Below are positions 24,901-33,626 of a stretch of 64,000 nucleotides of DNA, in pieces (positions within the stretch are counted from its first letter, which is position 1; each line of letters starts with the position of its first letter). The notes beneath the pieces are model-generated. The model made no database searches and was not told the origin of the DNA. It was given only the letters and a program-made list of their open reading frames with translations. A program made the translations under genes and the position numbers. The stretch comes from Faecalicatena contorta (GTDB lineage Bacteria; Bacillota; Clostridia; Lachnospirales; Lachnospiraceae), in the NCBI RefSeq assembly GCF_021531975.1, contig NZ_JAFBIY010000007.1:1-64000 (forward strand). The letters are read 5' to 3'.

Positions 24901-25482
24901 ATGAGTTATGTTACTGGAAAAACGATAAAAGAATTGAGAGAAAAACAGAAACTCACACAAAAGGAACTGGCAGACAAGATCAATGTAAGTGATAAAACCG
25001 TTTCTAAGTGGGAAACGGACAAAGGGCTTCCGGATATTGCAATTATTGAGGATCTTGCCAGAGCACTGGGGACTTCTATTGCGGAATTGTTGACGGGAGA
25101 TCTGCGGGAAAATGAGAATGTGTCAGCGAATATGAAGAAAACACATTTCTATGTGTGTCCGGTCTGTGGCAATGTTGTCACATCTGTCGGACAAGGCTCT
25201 TTCTCCTGTTGTGGAATTACTTTATTGGAGCAGGAACCGGAAACATGTGAGGAGGGTCACAAGCTACATCTGGAAACGGTGGATAATGAGTATCATGTGA
25301 CCATGGATCATCCTATGACAAAGGGACATTATATATCTTTTATTGCGTATGTGACGTCTGATGGAGCGGAGATTGTGAAGTTATATCCGGAACAGGATAT
25401 TTCGGTGCGTTTCCGGAAGAAAGGGCACGGAATACTGTATGCTTATTGTAACCGCCATGGAATGGTAAAGGCATTGATCTAG
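24901..25482 (+). CDS. XRE helix-turn-helix protein fused to a desulfoferrodoxin-like domain
   Basis: This 193-residue protein starts with a Cro/CI-type HTH (about 5-65, KLTQKELADKINVSDKTVSKWE). The rest (about 80-193) looks like a desulfoferrodoxin/superoxide-reductase fold: YVCPVCGNVV and the later CCG resemble a zinc/iron ribbon, DHPMTKGHYISFI matches the HPMxxxHYIxxI motif of the catalytic iron site, and the end CNRHGMV matches the CNxHG site. An iron- or superoxide-sensing repressor is a reasonable inference; whether all iron ligands are kept needs alignment. It has its own promoter. Confidence 0.8.
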   Translation: MSYVTGKTIKELREKQKLTQKELADKINVSDKTVSKWETDKGLPDIAIIEDLARALGTSIAELLTGDLRENENVSANMKKTHFYVCPVCGNVVTSVGQGSFSCCGITLLEQEPETCEEGHKLHLETVDNEYHVTMDHPMTKGHYISFIAYVTSDGAEIVKLYPEQDISVRFRKKGHGILYAYCNRHGMVKALI

Positions 25483-25491
25483 GAATTTGCG

Positions 25492-25743
25492 GTGTTTTAC
25501 GAAAGGGTAGTGTTATGTGTTGAAAAGCACCCATGGATGGGGATTGACAGATATGAAGAAGCAGTCTCTATGCTCGAAAAAGCAGATGCACGCTTTGATG
25601 TCAGAGATTGCTATGAAGTTCTGAAAAAGACAGCACAGACAGTTTGTCCGACAGTTGTATCTATGGTATTTGATGTTACGGATCGTAAAGTATACTGGTG
25701 CGAAAACAGAAAATGGGAGGAGATTCACTTTGTGAATCTTTGA
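25492..25743 (+). pseudogene. Probable 3' fragment of a C45/Ntn-type acyltransferase-like hydrolase gene
   Basis: The 83-residue frame contains YEEAVSMLEKADARFDVRDCYEVLKKTAQ and ends PTVVSMVFDVTDRKVYWCE...WEEIHFVNL. This end resembles the C-terminal strands of linear-amide hydrolases/acyltransferases (C45 or choloylglycine-hydrolase-like), which normally exceed 300 residues and have an N-terminal nucleophile Cys not present here. The frame opens at a GUG with no ribosome site, 9 bases after the XRE stop. It is probably a remnant left by deletion; the family match is tentative. Confidence 0.5.
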
Positions 25744-25770
25744 ATCGGGATGAAAAAAAGGGGGATTTTT

Positions 25771-26430
25771 ATGGCAAAGAAAGAACTGCAGTTAAAGACA
25801 AAGCGTCTGTGTATTTCGCCAATGACAGATGAAGAACTGCGACAATTAGCGGAAGAAACGACGGATCAGGAACTGCGGCAGGCGTATGAGGAAATGCTGG
25901 AAGGCAGCCTTAACAATCGTGAATTCCGTCTGTGGTATACTGCATGGAAAATCTGCCTGAAGGGAAACGGACAAATAATTGGAACAGAAGGATTTAAAGG
26001 TCCGGAAGATACATATAGTGTAGAAATAGGATATGGGATTGATAAGGATTATGAAGGGAATGGATATGCCACAGAAGCGGTAAAAGCATTGATTGAATGG
26101 GCATTTACTCAGGAAAATGTTTACTATATTGAGGCAGAAGCAGCTGCGGATAATGTGGGTTCCAGAAAAGTCCTCGAGAAACTGTCTTTTCAGCCCGACG
26201 GGATGGGAAAAGAAGGAGAAAGATATATACTGGAAAAAACAGAAGCTATGTGGATGCCGATATATATGTGCTTTGGTCTTAGTATCGGATTGTCATTGGG
26301 AAACGCTTCAGGCAACATGTCAATAGGAATGTGTCTTGGTATGGCGATTGGGTTGTGTATTGGCAGTGCATTAGACGCATCGAATAAAAAAAGACGGGCG
26401 AAGATAAAAGAAGAAAGAATGAAAAAATAA
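25771..26430 (+). CDS. GNAT acetyltransferase with C-terminal glycine-rich hydrophobic tail
   Basis: This 219-residue protein has a GNAT domain in the first 165 residues (LKTKRLCISPMTDEEL, then YGIDKDYEGNGYATEAVKAL for acetyl-CoA binding, then DNVGSRKVLEKLSF). This RimJ/RimL-like layout acetylates an amine of unknown nature. The last 50 residues form a glycine-rich hydrophobic segment (GLSIGLSLGNASGNMSIGM...GLCIGSAL) followed by KKRRAK, like a glycine-zipper membrane anchor, which is unusual in GNATs. The start at 25771 has AGGGGG 8 bases upstream; the ATG at 25750 lacks a site. Confidence 0.82.
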   Translation: MAKKELQLKTKRLCISPMTDEELRQLAEETTDQELRQAYEEMLEGSLNNREFRLWYTAWKICLKGNGQIIGTEGFKGPEDTYSVEIGYGIDKDYEGNGYATEAVKALIEWAFTQENVYYIEAEAAADNVGSRKVLEKLSFQPDGMGKEGERYILEKTEAMWMPIYMCFGLSIGLSLGNASGNMSIGMCLGMAIGLCIGSALDASNKKRRAKIKEERMKK

Positions 26431-26444
26431 AATAATAAAATAAT

Positions 26445-26486
26445 AAGAGCTATCCGATCTTCCTTTACAAATCGAATAGCTCTTTT
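26445..26486. terminator. Bidirectional terminator
   Basis: AAGAGCTAT-CGAT at 26445-26459 pairs with ATCG-ATAGCTCTT at 26471-26484, with one unpaired base on each side. The + strand has a short T tail and the - strand reads into TTATTATTTTATTATTTT. It can end the GNAT transcript (+) and the candidate small RNA (-). Confidence 0.82.
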
Positions 26487-26602
26487 AATGATATTCCTGA
26501 AGTTTCACTGTATAACCTCTCTTTCTATTAAATTAGTCCTGTAATGAATATTTATTTCATTGGACCGACCTCCTGTTTTTTGAAGTTGTCTCTTCTTTTG
26601 TT
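26445..26602 (-). ncRNA. Candidate small RNA or leader-peptide transcript
   Basis: A consensus promoter on the - strand (26609-26637) would start RNA near 26602, and the bidirectional terminator at 26445-26486 would end it, giving about 158 nt. No open frame above 10 codons is present. Two miniature frames have ribosome sites: AGGAGGTCGGTCC before ATG-AAA-TAA, and GAGAGG before a GUG-started 7-residue frame (MKLQEYH). It lies between the convergent GNAT and hydrolase genes. No known RNA family is recognised. Confidence 0.45.
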
Positions 26603-26608
26603 GTCTTT

Positions 26609-26637
26609 ATTCTATCTCACATTTAAAGAAATGTCAA
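26609..26637 (-). promoter_or_regulatory. Consensus promoter, minus strand, without a normal gene behind it
   Basis: Read on the - strand: TTGACA (26637-26632), a 17-base spacer and TAGAAT (26614-26609). It faces the intergenic stretch 26445-26602. Confidence 0.7.
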
Positions 26638-26674
26638 TATATAAAATGAAAATAATTTAAAAAAATGAAAATTG

Positions 26675-27601
26675 TCAGAATACAATATCATCCATAAACG
26701 CAACAATTCCCGCTTCTACTTCATCTTTGATATCTGCGTAATTATGTATCTCATGACGATAACCGGAATACAATTTTGTCTTAACAGTATGACCTGTCTC
26801 GACAAGCCAGTTCGTGACTTCGCATACACCCAGACCATATTCGCCGACAGGATCCTGATCTCCGGCAATATTGTAGATTGGAAGCTTTACAGGTACTTTT
26901 TCTGCCCACTGTGTTCCCCGGATGAACTCCATCATCTGCGTGAAATACAGAAGAGACTGATTATTGGTTGGTTTTGTAAATGCATCAAAAGGATCTTCTG
27001 CATGGTCGCGCTGTACATATGGGTCTGCACAGATCCATTCATTTCCAATACTTACATCACCACATCTTTCGCACATCCATCCAAGAAGTGCGCCTACGAG
27101 TCCGGCATCCGATTCTTTTCCTTTACCTTCAGCAACAACTTTTTCAAGAGCTTCCTGTGCATCTTTCGCGCCGCGGAATACACCTGTTGTCCCGCAGATC
27201 GTTGCACCGGCGAGATCATCCCCGTATTTTGCAATATAGTCTCTGGCAATAAAAGAGCCCATGCTGTGTCCAAAAAGGAAATACGGAAGATCTGGATATT
27301 TTTCGCATACCAGTTCTTTTAAAATATGCTCATCTTCCATCATTGTATGTGGGCCTTTGTCACCCCAGTCGCCCCAGGTGTCATTTTCAAGAGCAGTTTT
27401 TCCATGTCCGACATGATCGTCCGCAGCTACGATATATCCGGCTTCCAGGAATTTTACGATCATGTGCAGGTATCTTCTGGAATGCTCGCCGAATCCGTGG
27501 ATAATCTGGATGATTCCCTTTGGTCTGGCAGCTGGAACATATATCCAGCCATAGACTTCGTCACGTTCATTGAAGGATTTGAATTTTACTTCGTGTAACA
27601 T
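26675..27601 (-). CDS. Alpha/beta hydrolase, lysophospholipase/monoacylglycerol lipase-like
   Basis: This 308-residue protein has the serine hydrolase 4 pattern. GIIQIIHGFGEHSRRY is the HG oxyanion segment, DDHVGHGKT follows, and FGHSMGSF holds the nucleophile serine (about residue 107). NIAGDQDPVGEYG contains the acid, and YSGYRHEIHNY has the catalytic histidine near the C-terminus. It lacks a signal peptide, so it is cytoplasmic, acting on lysolipids or monoacylglycerols by family inference. An AAAGAGGTGTTACA ribosome site precedes the start, and a TATAAT-like box lies near 27651. It stands alone on this strand. Confidence 0.9.
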   Translation of the reverse strand: MLHEVKFKSFNERDEVYGWIYVPAARPKGIIQIIHGFGEHSRRYLHMIVKFLEAGYIVAADDHVGHGKTALENDTWGDWGDKGPHTMMEDEHILKELVCEKYPDLPYFLFGHSMGSFIARDYIAKYGDDLAGATICGTTGVFRGAKDAQEALEKVVAEGKGKESDAGLVGALLGWMCERCGDVSIGNEWICADPYVQRDHAEDPFDAFTKPTNNQSLLYFTQMMEFIRGTQWAEKVPVKLPIYNIAGDQDPVGEYGLGVCEVTNWLVETGHTVKTKLYSGYRHEIHNYADIKDEVEAGIVAFMDDIVF

Positions 27602-27700
27602 TGTAACACCTCTTTCTTTTTATATTTGCGTACGTGTAATTACTATCTTTATTATAATATGTGGACGGATATTTGTATAGAAAAATTGTAGTAAGGGTGA

Positions 27701-27730
27701 GAGGCAAGGCTTGCCTAGGCCTCCTTTTTT
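27701..27730 (+). terminator. Terminator-like hairpin upstream of the ABC exporter
   Basis: GAGGC-A-AGGC, loop TT, GCCT-AG-GCCTC is followed by CTTTTTT. No + strand gene lies directly upstream (the neighbour is on the - strand), so it may act as an attenuator in the exporter leader or catch stray transcription. Confidence 0.45.
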
Positions 27731-27783
27731 GTTGTATAGTATAGAAATGAAAGAACATAAGAAAAAGTAGATGGGGGCATATT

Positions 27784-29511
27784 ATGAAAGAGAAGTTAAA
27801 AAAGCTGTTTGCTTATTATAAACCATATCAGGGATTGTTTTACAGTGATATGTTTTTTGCTGTTTTGGGGGCAGCAGTTACGTTGGTGATACCGCTTATT
27901 GTACGATATATTACAAATGAGGTGGTGTATTTTGATCCGTCATTGGCAAAACATATGATATTGATTCTGGGTGTGGTTCTTGTTGGTCTTGTAATGCTTG
28001 AAATATTCTGTAATTTTTACATAGCATACTATGGTCATATCATGGGCGCCAAGATGGAAGCGGATATGCGAAGGGATATTTTTGGACATTACCAGAAGCT
28101 GACTTTTGCATTTTATGATAATCAGAAAGTGGGACATCTTTTGTCTCGGATTACCAGCGATCTGTTTGATATCAGTGAGCTTTTGCATCATGGACCGGAA
28201 GATCTGGTGATTTCTATTATAAAGATTACCGGTTCTTTTATTATTTTGCTTACGATTCATGTGAAGCTTGCGCTTGTGGCATTTTCATTTATCCCGGTTA
28301 TGATTCTTTTTGCGCTGTATTATAATCGGAAAATGAAGCTGGCATTTAAGAGAAATCGTGAAAAGATAGCAGACATTAACAGCCAGATTGAAGACAGTCT
28401 GGCAGGAATCCGGGTGGTCAAATCTTTTGCCAATGAAAAGGAAGAGATGCGTAAGTTTAAGGCGGGAAACGATAACTTTGTGGCAGCAAAGAAAATAAGT
28501 TATAAATATATGGGTATCTATAATTCCGGGCTGGGCGCCATGACAACACTTGTTACAGTTGGTGTCTTGATTGCGGGAGTGAATATGATGCTGTCTGGTT
28601 CTGTGGCATTGGCAGATCTGCTTACCTTTCTTCTGTATATTACCAATTTCACGGATCCGGTCAAGAAACTGGTCAGCTTTACCGAGCAGTTTCAAAATGG
28701 TTATTCCGGATTTGAACGCTTTCTCGAGATTCTTGCTATCGCCCCGGATATTGCGGATAAACCGGATGCCGTTTCTATGGATAGAGTAAAAGGTGATATT
28801 GAGTTCAGGGATGTTTCTTTCCAGTATGAAGAACAGAATGAGAAGGTGCTTGATCATATTAATCTTCAGGTAAAAGCAGGAGAATATGTGGCTCTTGTGG
28901 GTCCTTCCGGCGCAGGCAAAACTACCCTGTGCAGTCTGATCCCACGATTCTATGAGGTGTCGCAGGGGGCGGTACTTGTGGATGGTGTGGATATCCGGGA
29001 TATTAAGCTTAATGATCTTCGCAGTCAGATAGGTATTGTACAGCAGGATGTCTATCTTTTCGCAGGAACGATCATGGACAATATCCGCTATGGCAGGCCG
29101 GATGCTTCTGATGAAGAAGTAGTAAGAGCGGCCAAATGTGCCAATGCCCATGAGTTTATTATGAGTTTTCCGGATGGCTATGATACAGATATCGGACAGC
29201 GGGGCGTGAAACTCTCCGGTGGACAGAAACAGCGACTGTCCATAGCCAGAGTGTTTCTTAAAAATCCACCGATTCTTATCTTTGATGAAGCTACATCAGC
29301 GCTGGATAATGAAAGTGAGAAGGTTGTACAGCAGTCGCTGGAAAGCCTTGCGGCGAACCGGACCACTTTTGTGATCGCGCATCGCCTGACTACGATTCGA
29401 AATGCCCAGAAGATACTTGTACTGACAGAAGACGGGATAGCGGAGCAGGGGACGCATGAAGAACTGATTGAAAAGAAAGGTATTTATGAAGCACTATATC
29501 ATGTGCATTAA
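27784..29511 (+). CDS. ABC exporter, fused permease and ATPase (MsbA/MDR-like)
   Basis: This 575-residue half-transporter has a six-helix membrane domain (about 15-310) and a C-terminal ATPase (about 335-575). Walker A GPSGAGKTT, Q-loop IVQQDVYLF, signature LSGGQKQR, Walker B ILIFDEATSALD and the H-loop IAHRL are all present. It should work as a homodimer exporting lipids, drugs or peptides; the substrate is unknown and there is no second half-transporter beside it. ATGGGGGC lies a few bases before the ATG. The HAD gene starts within 20 bases of its stop. Confidence 0.93.
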   Translation: MKEKLKKLFAYYKPYQGLFYSDMFFAVLGAAVTLVIPLIVRYITNEVVYFDPSLAKHMILILGVVLVGLVMLEIFCNFYIAYYGHIMGAKMEADMRRDIFGHYQKLTFAFYDNQKVGHLLSRITSDLFDISELLHHGPEDLVISIIKITGSFIILLTIHVKLALVAFSFIPVMILFALYYNRKMKLAFKRNREKIADINSQIEDSLAGIRVVKSFANEKEEMRKFKAGNDNFVAAKKISYKYMGIYNSGLGAMTTLVTVGVLIAGVNMMLSGSVALADLLTFLLYITNFTDPVKKLVSFTEQFQNGYSGFERFLEILAIAPDIADKPDAVSMDRVKGDIEFRDVSFQYEEQNEKVLDHINLQVKAGEYVALVGPSGAGKTTLCSLIPRFYEVSQGAVLVDGVDIRDIKLNDLRSQIGIVQQDVYLFAGTIMDNIRYGRPDASDEEVVRAAKCANAHEFIMSFPDGYDTDIGQRGVKLSGGQKQRLSIARVFLKNPPILIFDEATSALDNESEKVVQQSLESLAANRTTFVIAHRLTTIRNAQKILVLTEDGIAEQGTHEELIEKKGIYEALYHVH

Positions 29512-29529
29512 GTGGAATGGATTGAGATT

Positions 29530-30396
29530 ATGAGTGAAAATATGAAAAATGTGGATATTACCTGTATTGCTCTGGATCTGGACCGGACAACATTAAACGG
29601 GCAGGGACGACTGAGCAAAAGGACGAGGCAGGCACTGGAGGCCGCAATGCAAAAGGGGATTCAGATCATTGTGGCAAGCGGACGTTCCTTATCTTCTTTG
29701 CCGGAAGATATTTGCAGTATAGAAGGAATACGATATGCGATCACTTCGAATGGGGCAGCAGTATATGATCTACATACAAAAAAATGTCTGAACCAGTATA
29801 AGATGACGGTTGATTCTGTTGAGAAGATACTGGAGTATACAAAGGAAATGGAAGTGGCATACGAAGCGTTTATTGACGGACAGGCATATGCGCAGAAGGA
29901 ATATGTTGAGGATCCGGTTCGTTTTGGAGCAAGACCTGGCGCGATTTCGTATATTCAAAAAACGAGAAAGCCCGTGGATGATATACAGGCATTTTTAGAA
30001 GAAAATAAGGAATACATAGAAAGTATTGATGTTGTAGTAAAAAGTGAAAGTTTAAAGCAACAACTGTGGGGAAAATTTGAAGCAGATATACCGGATGTGT
30101 ATGTTACGTCCTCTGTACAACAGCTGTTAGAGATTTCTTACTGGAAGTCCGGGAAACATTCCGGGGCAGAATTTCTTCTGAAGTATCTGGGATTGCAAAG
30201 AGAGAAGCTTTTGGCTTTTGGAGATGGAGATAATGATGTAGAGCTTTTAAGGTATGCAGGAATAGGAATTGCTGTGGAAAATGCCTCTTCTGCCTGTAAA
30301 AAAGCGGCGAATGCAGTAACCTTGTCAAATGATGAAGATGGAGTTGCTTACGCTATAGAGAATATACTGGGAATCAAATCTTGTAAGATTTGTTGA
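29530..30396 (+). CDS. Cof-type HAD hydrolase
   Basis: This protein has about 288 residues if started at 29530; an in-frame GUG at 29512 directly follows the previous stop and a further ATG at 29542 is also possible, none with a strong ribosome site. Motif I is ALDLDRTTLN, with Arg where most have Gly (DxDGT), motif II is VASGRS, and the C-terminal FGDGDNDVELL is the Cof/IIB motif. The family dephosphorylates sugar phosphates, FMN or similar. The next gene's promoter overlaps its 3' end. Confidence 0.88.
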   Translation: MSENMKNVDITCIALDLDRTTLNGQGRLSKRTRQALEAAMQKGIQIIVASGRSLSSLPEDICSIEGIRYAITSNGAAVYDLHTKKCLNQYKMTVDSVEKILEYTKEMEVAYEAFIDGQAYAQKEYVEDPVRFGARPGAISYIQKTRKPVDDIQAFLEENKEYIESIDVVVKSESLKQQLWGKFEADIPDVYVTSSVQQLLEISYWKSGKHSGAEFLLKYLGLQREKLLAFGDGDNDVELLRYAGIGIAVENASSACKKAANAVTLSNDEDGVAYAIENILGIKSCKIC

Positions 30397-30410
30397 AAAT
30401 GTGGTATAAT
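30381..30410 (+). promoter_or_regulatory. Promoter for the DUF2156 gene
   Basis: TTGTAA (30381-30386), an 18-base spacer and TATAAT (30405-30410) overlap the end of the HAD gene, 39 bases before the next start. Confidence 0.6.
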
Positions 30411-30448
30411 AACAAATTGTGAAAAGATAAAAGATCAGAAGGTAATTT

Positions 30449-31357
30449 ATGGAAGAAATTATTTTTAAAAGAGCAGAATTAGAAGACAAAGAGATTATTT
30501 CCCGCTATTTTCAGCATCATACGAGCCGCAGCTGTGAGCGTACATTTGTGAATGTATTTTTATGGTCCAGAAAATATCCGGTAAAATGGGCAATTGTTGA
30601 GAATACACTTGTGTTTAAGAGTGAGGATGATACACATCTTTCTTATGCATTTCCGGCAGGGACAGATGAAGATATACAGAAGGCAATTGCGGTGCTTGAG
30701 AAGTACAGTGAAAAGAAAGGTTATCCGTTCAGTATGTATAATGTGACGCCGGATAATTTTGAGCGGCTGGAGCAGTGGTATCCGGGACGTTTTCAGATCA
30801 CATATGAACGAGATGATGCGGATTATATTTATGAATCCGAGAAGCTTGCTACTTTGTCCGGTAAGAAGCTTCATGGAAAGCGAAATCATATTAACAAATT
30901 CAAAAATACATTTGGTGACCGCTGGAGTTATGAGCCGATGTCGGTGGATAATGTGGAAGAATGTTTTCAGATGGCACTTGACTGGCGAAATGATAATGGC
31001 TGCAATGAGGATGAGGAAAAGAATGCAGAGATGTGTGTGACACTGAATTCTCTGCGGCTATTTCAGGAGCTGGAGCTGACGGGAGGTGTCCTGAGAATCG
31101 ATGGTAAGGTCGTGGCATTTACCATGGGAGAACCGGTTTGTTCCGATACATTTGTCGTGCATATTGAAAAGGCTTATGCAGATGTACCGGGTGCATATCC
31201 GATGATCAACCAGCAGTTTGTTGAGCATGAATGTATGGGATATCGATATGTGAACCGGGAAGAGGATACTGGTGCAGAAGGACTTCGGAAAGCAAAGCTT
31301 TCCTACCGGCCTGCATTTTTGATAGAAAAAGGAACTGTGACAGAAAAGGAGAGATAA
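30449..31357 (+). CDS. DUF2156 (lysylphosphatidylglycerol-synthase C-terminal-like, GNAT fold) protein
   Basis: This 302-residue soluble protein matches the DUF2156 family. SRYFQHHTSRSCERTFVNVFLW is at the start, KKLHGKRNHINKFKN lies in the middle (a conserved acyl-acceptor region), and REEDTGAEGLRKAKLSYRP is at the end. The fold is a tandem GNAT as in the aminoacyl-transfer domain of MprF, but the membrane flippase part is absent. What it transfers is unknown. AGAAGGTAATTT precedes the ATG, and the aminotransferase gene starts 4 bases after its stop. Confidence 0.85.
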   Translation: MEEIIFKRAELEDKEIISRYFQHHTSRSCERTFVNVFLWSRKYPVKWAIVENTLVFKSEDDTHLSYAFPAGTDEDIQKAIAVLEKYSEKKGYPFSMYNVTPDNFERLEQWYPGRFQITYERDDADYIYESEKLATLSGKKLHGKRNHINKFKNTFGDRWSYEPMSVDNVEECFQMALDWRNDNGCNEDEEKNAEMCVTLNSLRLFQELELTGGVLRIDGKVVAFTMGEPVCSDTFVVHIEKAYADVPGAYPMINQQFVEHECMGYRYVNREEDTGAEGLRKAKLSYRPAFLIEKGTVTEKER

Positions 31358-31360
31358 GAG

Positions 31361-32548
31361 ATGATAGCAGAAAAGATGAAAAACATGGTAGCAAACAGTT
31401 CTGCCATTCGGGCAATGTTTGAAGAGGGTAATCGTCTGGCAAAGATTTATGGCGCAGAGAATGTGTATGATTTTAGCCTTGGAAATCCGAATGTACCGGC
31501 ACCGGAAGCTGTAAAGAAGGCGATCATTGAGCTTTTGGATGAGGATGATCCGATCGTCCTTCATGGTTATACGAACAGTAACAGTGGATATGCGGATGTA
31601 AGAGAGACAGTTGCCGCTTCTCTGAATGAAAGATTTGGAACAAAATTTGAAGGTAAGAATATTGTTATGACGGTTGGTGCAGCAGGAGGACTGAATGTTA
31701 TTCTCAAGACCCTTCTTAATTCGGGAGATGAGGTCATTACTTTTGCTCCGTATTTTGGTGAATATCGTTCTTATACAAATAATTATGATGGTGTTCTCGT
31801 GGAAATCTCTCCGAATACAGAGAATTTTCAGCCGAAACTTGACGAATTTGAAGAAAAAATCACGCCGAAAACAAAAGCAGTTATCGTGAATACTCCAAAC
31901 AATCCGACAGGAGTGGTATATTCAGAAGAGACGATCAAAAAGCTGGCTGCTATTATGGAAGCAAAGCAGAAGGAGTATGGAACAGAGATTTATCTGATTT
32001 CTGATGAACCGTACCGCGAGCTTGTATATGATGGAGTGGAAGTTCCTTATCTGACAAAATATTATGATAATACGATTGTAGGATATTCTTATAGTAAATC
32101 TTTGTCTCTTCCGGGAGAACGAATCGGGTATCTGGTTATCCCGGATGAGGTGACAGACAGTGAGACAGTTCTGGCTGCTGCAAATGTGGCAAACCGAATC
32201 CTTGGATTTGTGAATGCACCGACATTACAGCAGAAAGTTGTTGCAAAATGTATTAATGAAAAAACGGACATTTCCTATTATGACCGTAACAGAGAGACAT
32301 TGTATAATGGTCTGAAAGAGTGTGGATTTGAGTGTATTAAGCCGGAAGGAGCATTTTATCTCTTTGTAAAATCTCCGGTTGCTGACGAAAAAGCATTTTG
32401 TGCTGAGGCAAAGAAGCATAATATTCTGATGGTCCCGGGAAGCTCTTTTGGATGCGCGGGATATGTGAGACTGGCATATTGTGTGGCTTATGAGACAATT
32501 GTAAATTCACTGCCGAAGTTTAAAGAACTGGCAAAGATTTATTTTTAG
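31361..32548 (+). CDS. Pyridoxal-phosphate aminotransferase, class I (aspartate/aromatic type)
   Basis: This 395-residue fold-type I enzyme carries the PLP lysine in YSYSKSLSLPGERIGY (about residue 246). NTPNNPTGVVYS holds the cofactor-binding Asn, and SDEPYRELV the Asp and Tyr. It is close to aspartate/tyrosine aminotransferases of clostridia; the exact substrate is not fixed. AAAGGAGAGATAAGAG precedes the ATG. It is followed 12 bases on by hisC, so both could take part in amino-acid synthesis. Confidence 0.9.
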   Translation: MIAEKMKNMVANSSAIRAMFEEGNRLAKIYGAENVYDFSLGNPNVPAPEAVKKAIIELLDEDDPIVLHGYTNSNSGYADVRETVAASLNERFGTKFEGKNIVMTVGAAGGLNVILKTLLNSGDEVITFAPYFGEYRSYTNNYDGVLVEISPNTENFQPKLDEFEEKITPKTKAVIVNTPNNPTGVVYSEETIKKLAAIMEAKQKEYGTEIYLISDEPYRELVYDGVEVPYLTKYYDNTIVGYSYSKSLSLPGERIGYLVIPDEVTDSETVLAAANVANRILGFVNAPTLQQKVVAKCINEKTDISYYDRNRETLYNGLKECGFECIKPEGAFYLFVKSPVADEKAFCAEAKKHNILMVPGSSFGCAGYVRLAYCVAYETIVNSLPKFKELAKIYF

Positions 32549-32559
32549 AGGAAGAGCAT

Positions 32560-33615
32560 ATGAAGGCATTTGAAAAAAACATCCGGAAAGTGGAGCCTTA
32601 TGTTCCTGGGGAACAGCCGCAGCAAAAGGTTATTAAATTAAATACAAATGAGAATCCTTATCCTCCGGCACCAGGCGTAAAAAAAGCATTGGATGCTATG
32701 GATGTTGATCGTTTTCGCTTATATCCGGATCCGACAGCAGGCATACTGGTAAAAACGCTGGCAGAGTATTATGGCGTGGGAGAAGACCAGGTATTTGTAG
32801 GCGTAGGATCTGATGATGTGTTGTCCATGTGTTTTCTTACGTTTTTTAATTCGGAAAAGCCAATATTTTTCCCGGATATTACATATTCTTTTTATAAGGT
32901 ATGGGCAGAACTCTACCGGATCCCATATGAACTCAAGGAACTGGACGACGATTTTCGCCTTGTAAAGGAAGATTATTACAAAGAAAACGGAGGAATTATT
33001 TTCCCGAATCCGAATGCGCCGACAGGACTTTATGAGGATCTGAGCGTGGTGGAGGATATCATCGCTCATAATCCGGATGTGATTGTGATCGTGGATGAGG
33101 CTTATGTGGATTTTGCGGGGCGTTCGGCACTGGAACTGATTGATAAGTATGAGAATCTGATCGTCGTGCAGACATTTTCCAAGGCACGTTCTATGGCAGG
33201 TATGCGAATTGGCTATGCGATCAGTAATCCTGTATTGATCAAATACTTAAATGATGCGAAATATTCTTTCAATTCTTACACAATGAATCAGACATCGCTC
33301 ATATGTGGTGTGGAGGCTGTAAAGGATAAGAAATATTTCGAAGAAGGAATTGCTCGTATCGTGGAGACGAGAGAATGGACAAAGAAAGAGCTTGAAAAGC
33401 TTGGCTTTTCATGTCTGGATTCAAAGTCTAATTTCCTTTTTGTTACGCATCCTGAGTATGATGCAAAAGAAATATTTGAAGCATTGAAAGAGCATCAGAT
33501 ATATGTGCGTTTCTGGGGTACAAGAAGAATTGAGCAGTATATGCGTATCTCCATTGGTACAAAAGAAGAGATGGAAGCATTGCTTGCATTTTTAAAGGAA
33601 TATGTAAATAAGTAA
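32560..33615 (+). CDS. hisC: Histidinol-phosphate aminotransferase HisC
   Basis: This 351-residue PLP enzyme has the HisC start pattern (EPYVPGEQPQQKVIKLNTNENPYPP), the cofactor lysine in TFSKARSMAGMRIGY (about residue 210), and FPNPNAPTG. It converts imidazole-acetol phosphate to histidinol phosphate; related enzymes also accept aromatic keto acids. No other his genes are nearby, and a DAHP synthase follows two genes later, so an aromatic-amino-acid role is an alternative. GAGGAAGAGC lies before the ATG. Confidence 0.88.
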   Translation: MKAFEKNIRKVEPYVPGEQPQQKVIKLNTNENPYPPAPGVKKALDAMDVDRFRLYPDPTAGILVKTLAEYYGVGEDQVFVGVGSDDVLSMCFLTFFNSEKPIFFPDITYSFYKVWAELYRIPYELKELDDDFRLVKEDYYKENGGIIFPNPNAPTGLYEDLSVVEDIIAHNPDVIVIVDEAYVDFAGRSALELIDKYENLIVVQTFSKARSMAGMRIGYAISNPVLIKYLNDAKYSFNSYTMNQTSLICGVEAVKDKKYFEEGIARIVETREWTKKELEKLGFSCLDSKSNFLFVTHPEYDAKEIFEALKEHQIYVRFWGTRRIEQYMRISIGTKEEMEALLAFLKEYVNK

Positions 33616-33626
33616 GGGAGAAATAT

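Noticed and set aside
28285-29151. 288-codon frame antisense to the ABC exporter
   Set aside because: It is the shadow of a fully motif-complete ABC transporter and shows no recognisable domain.
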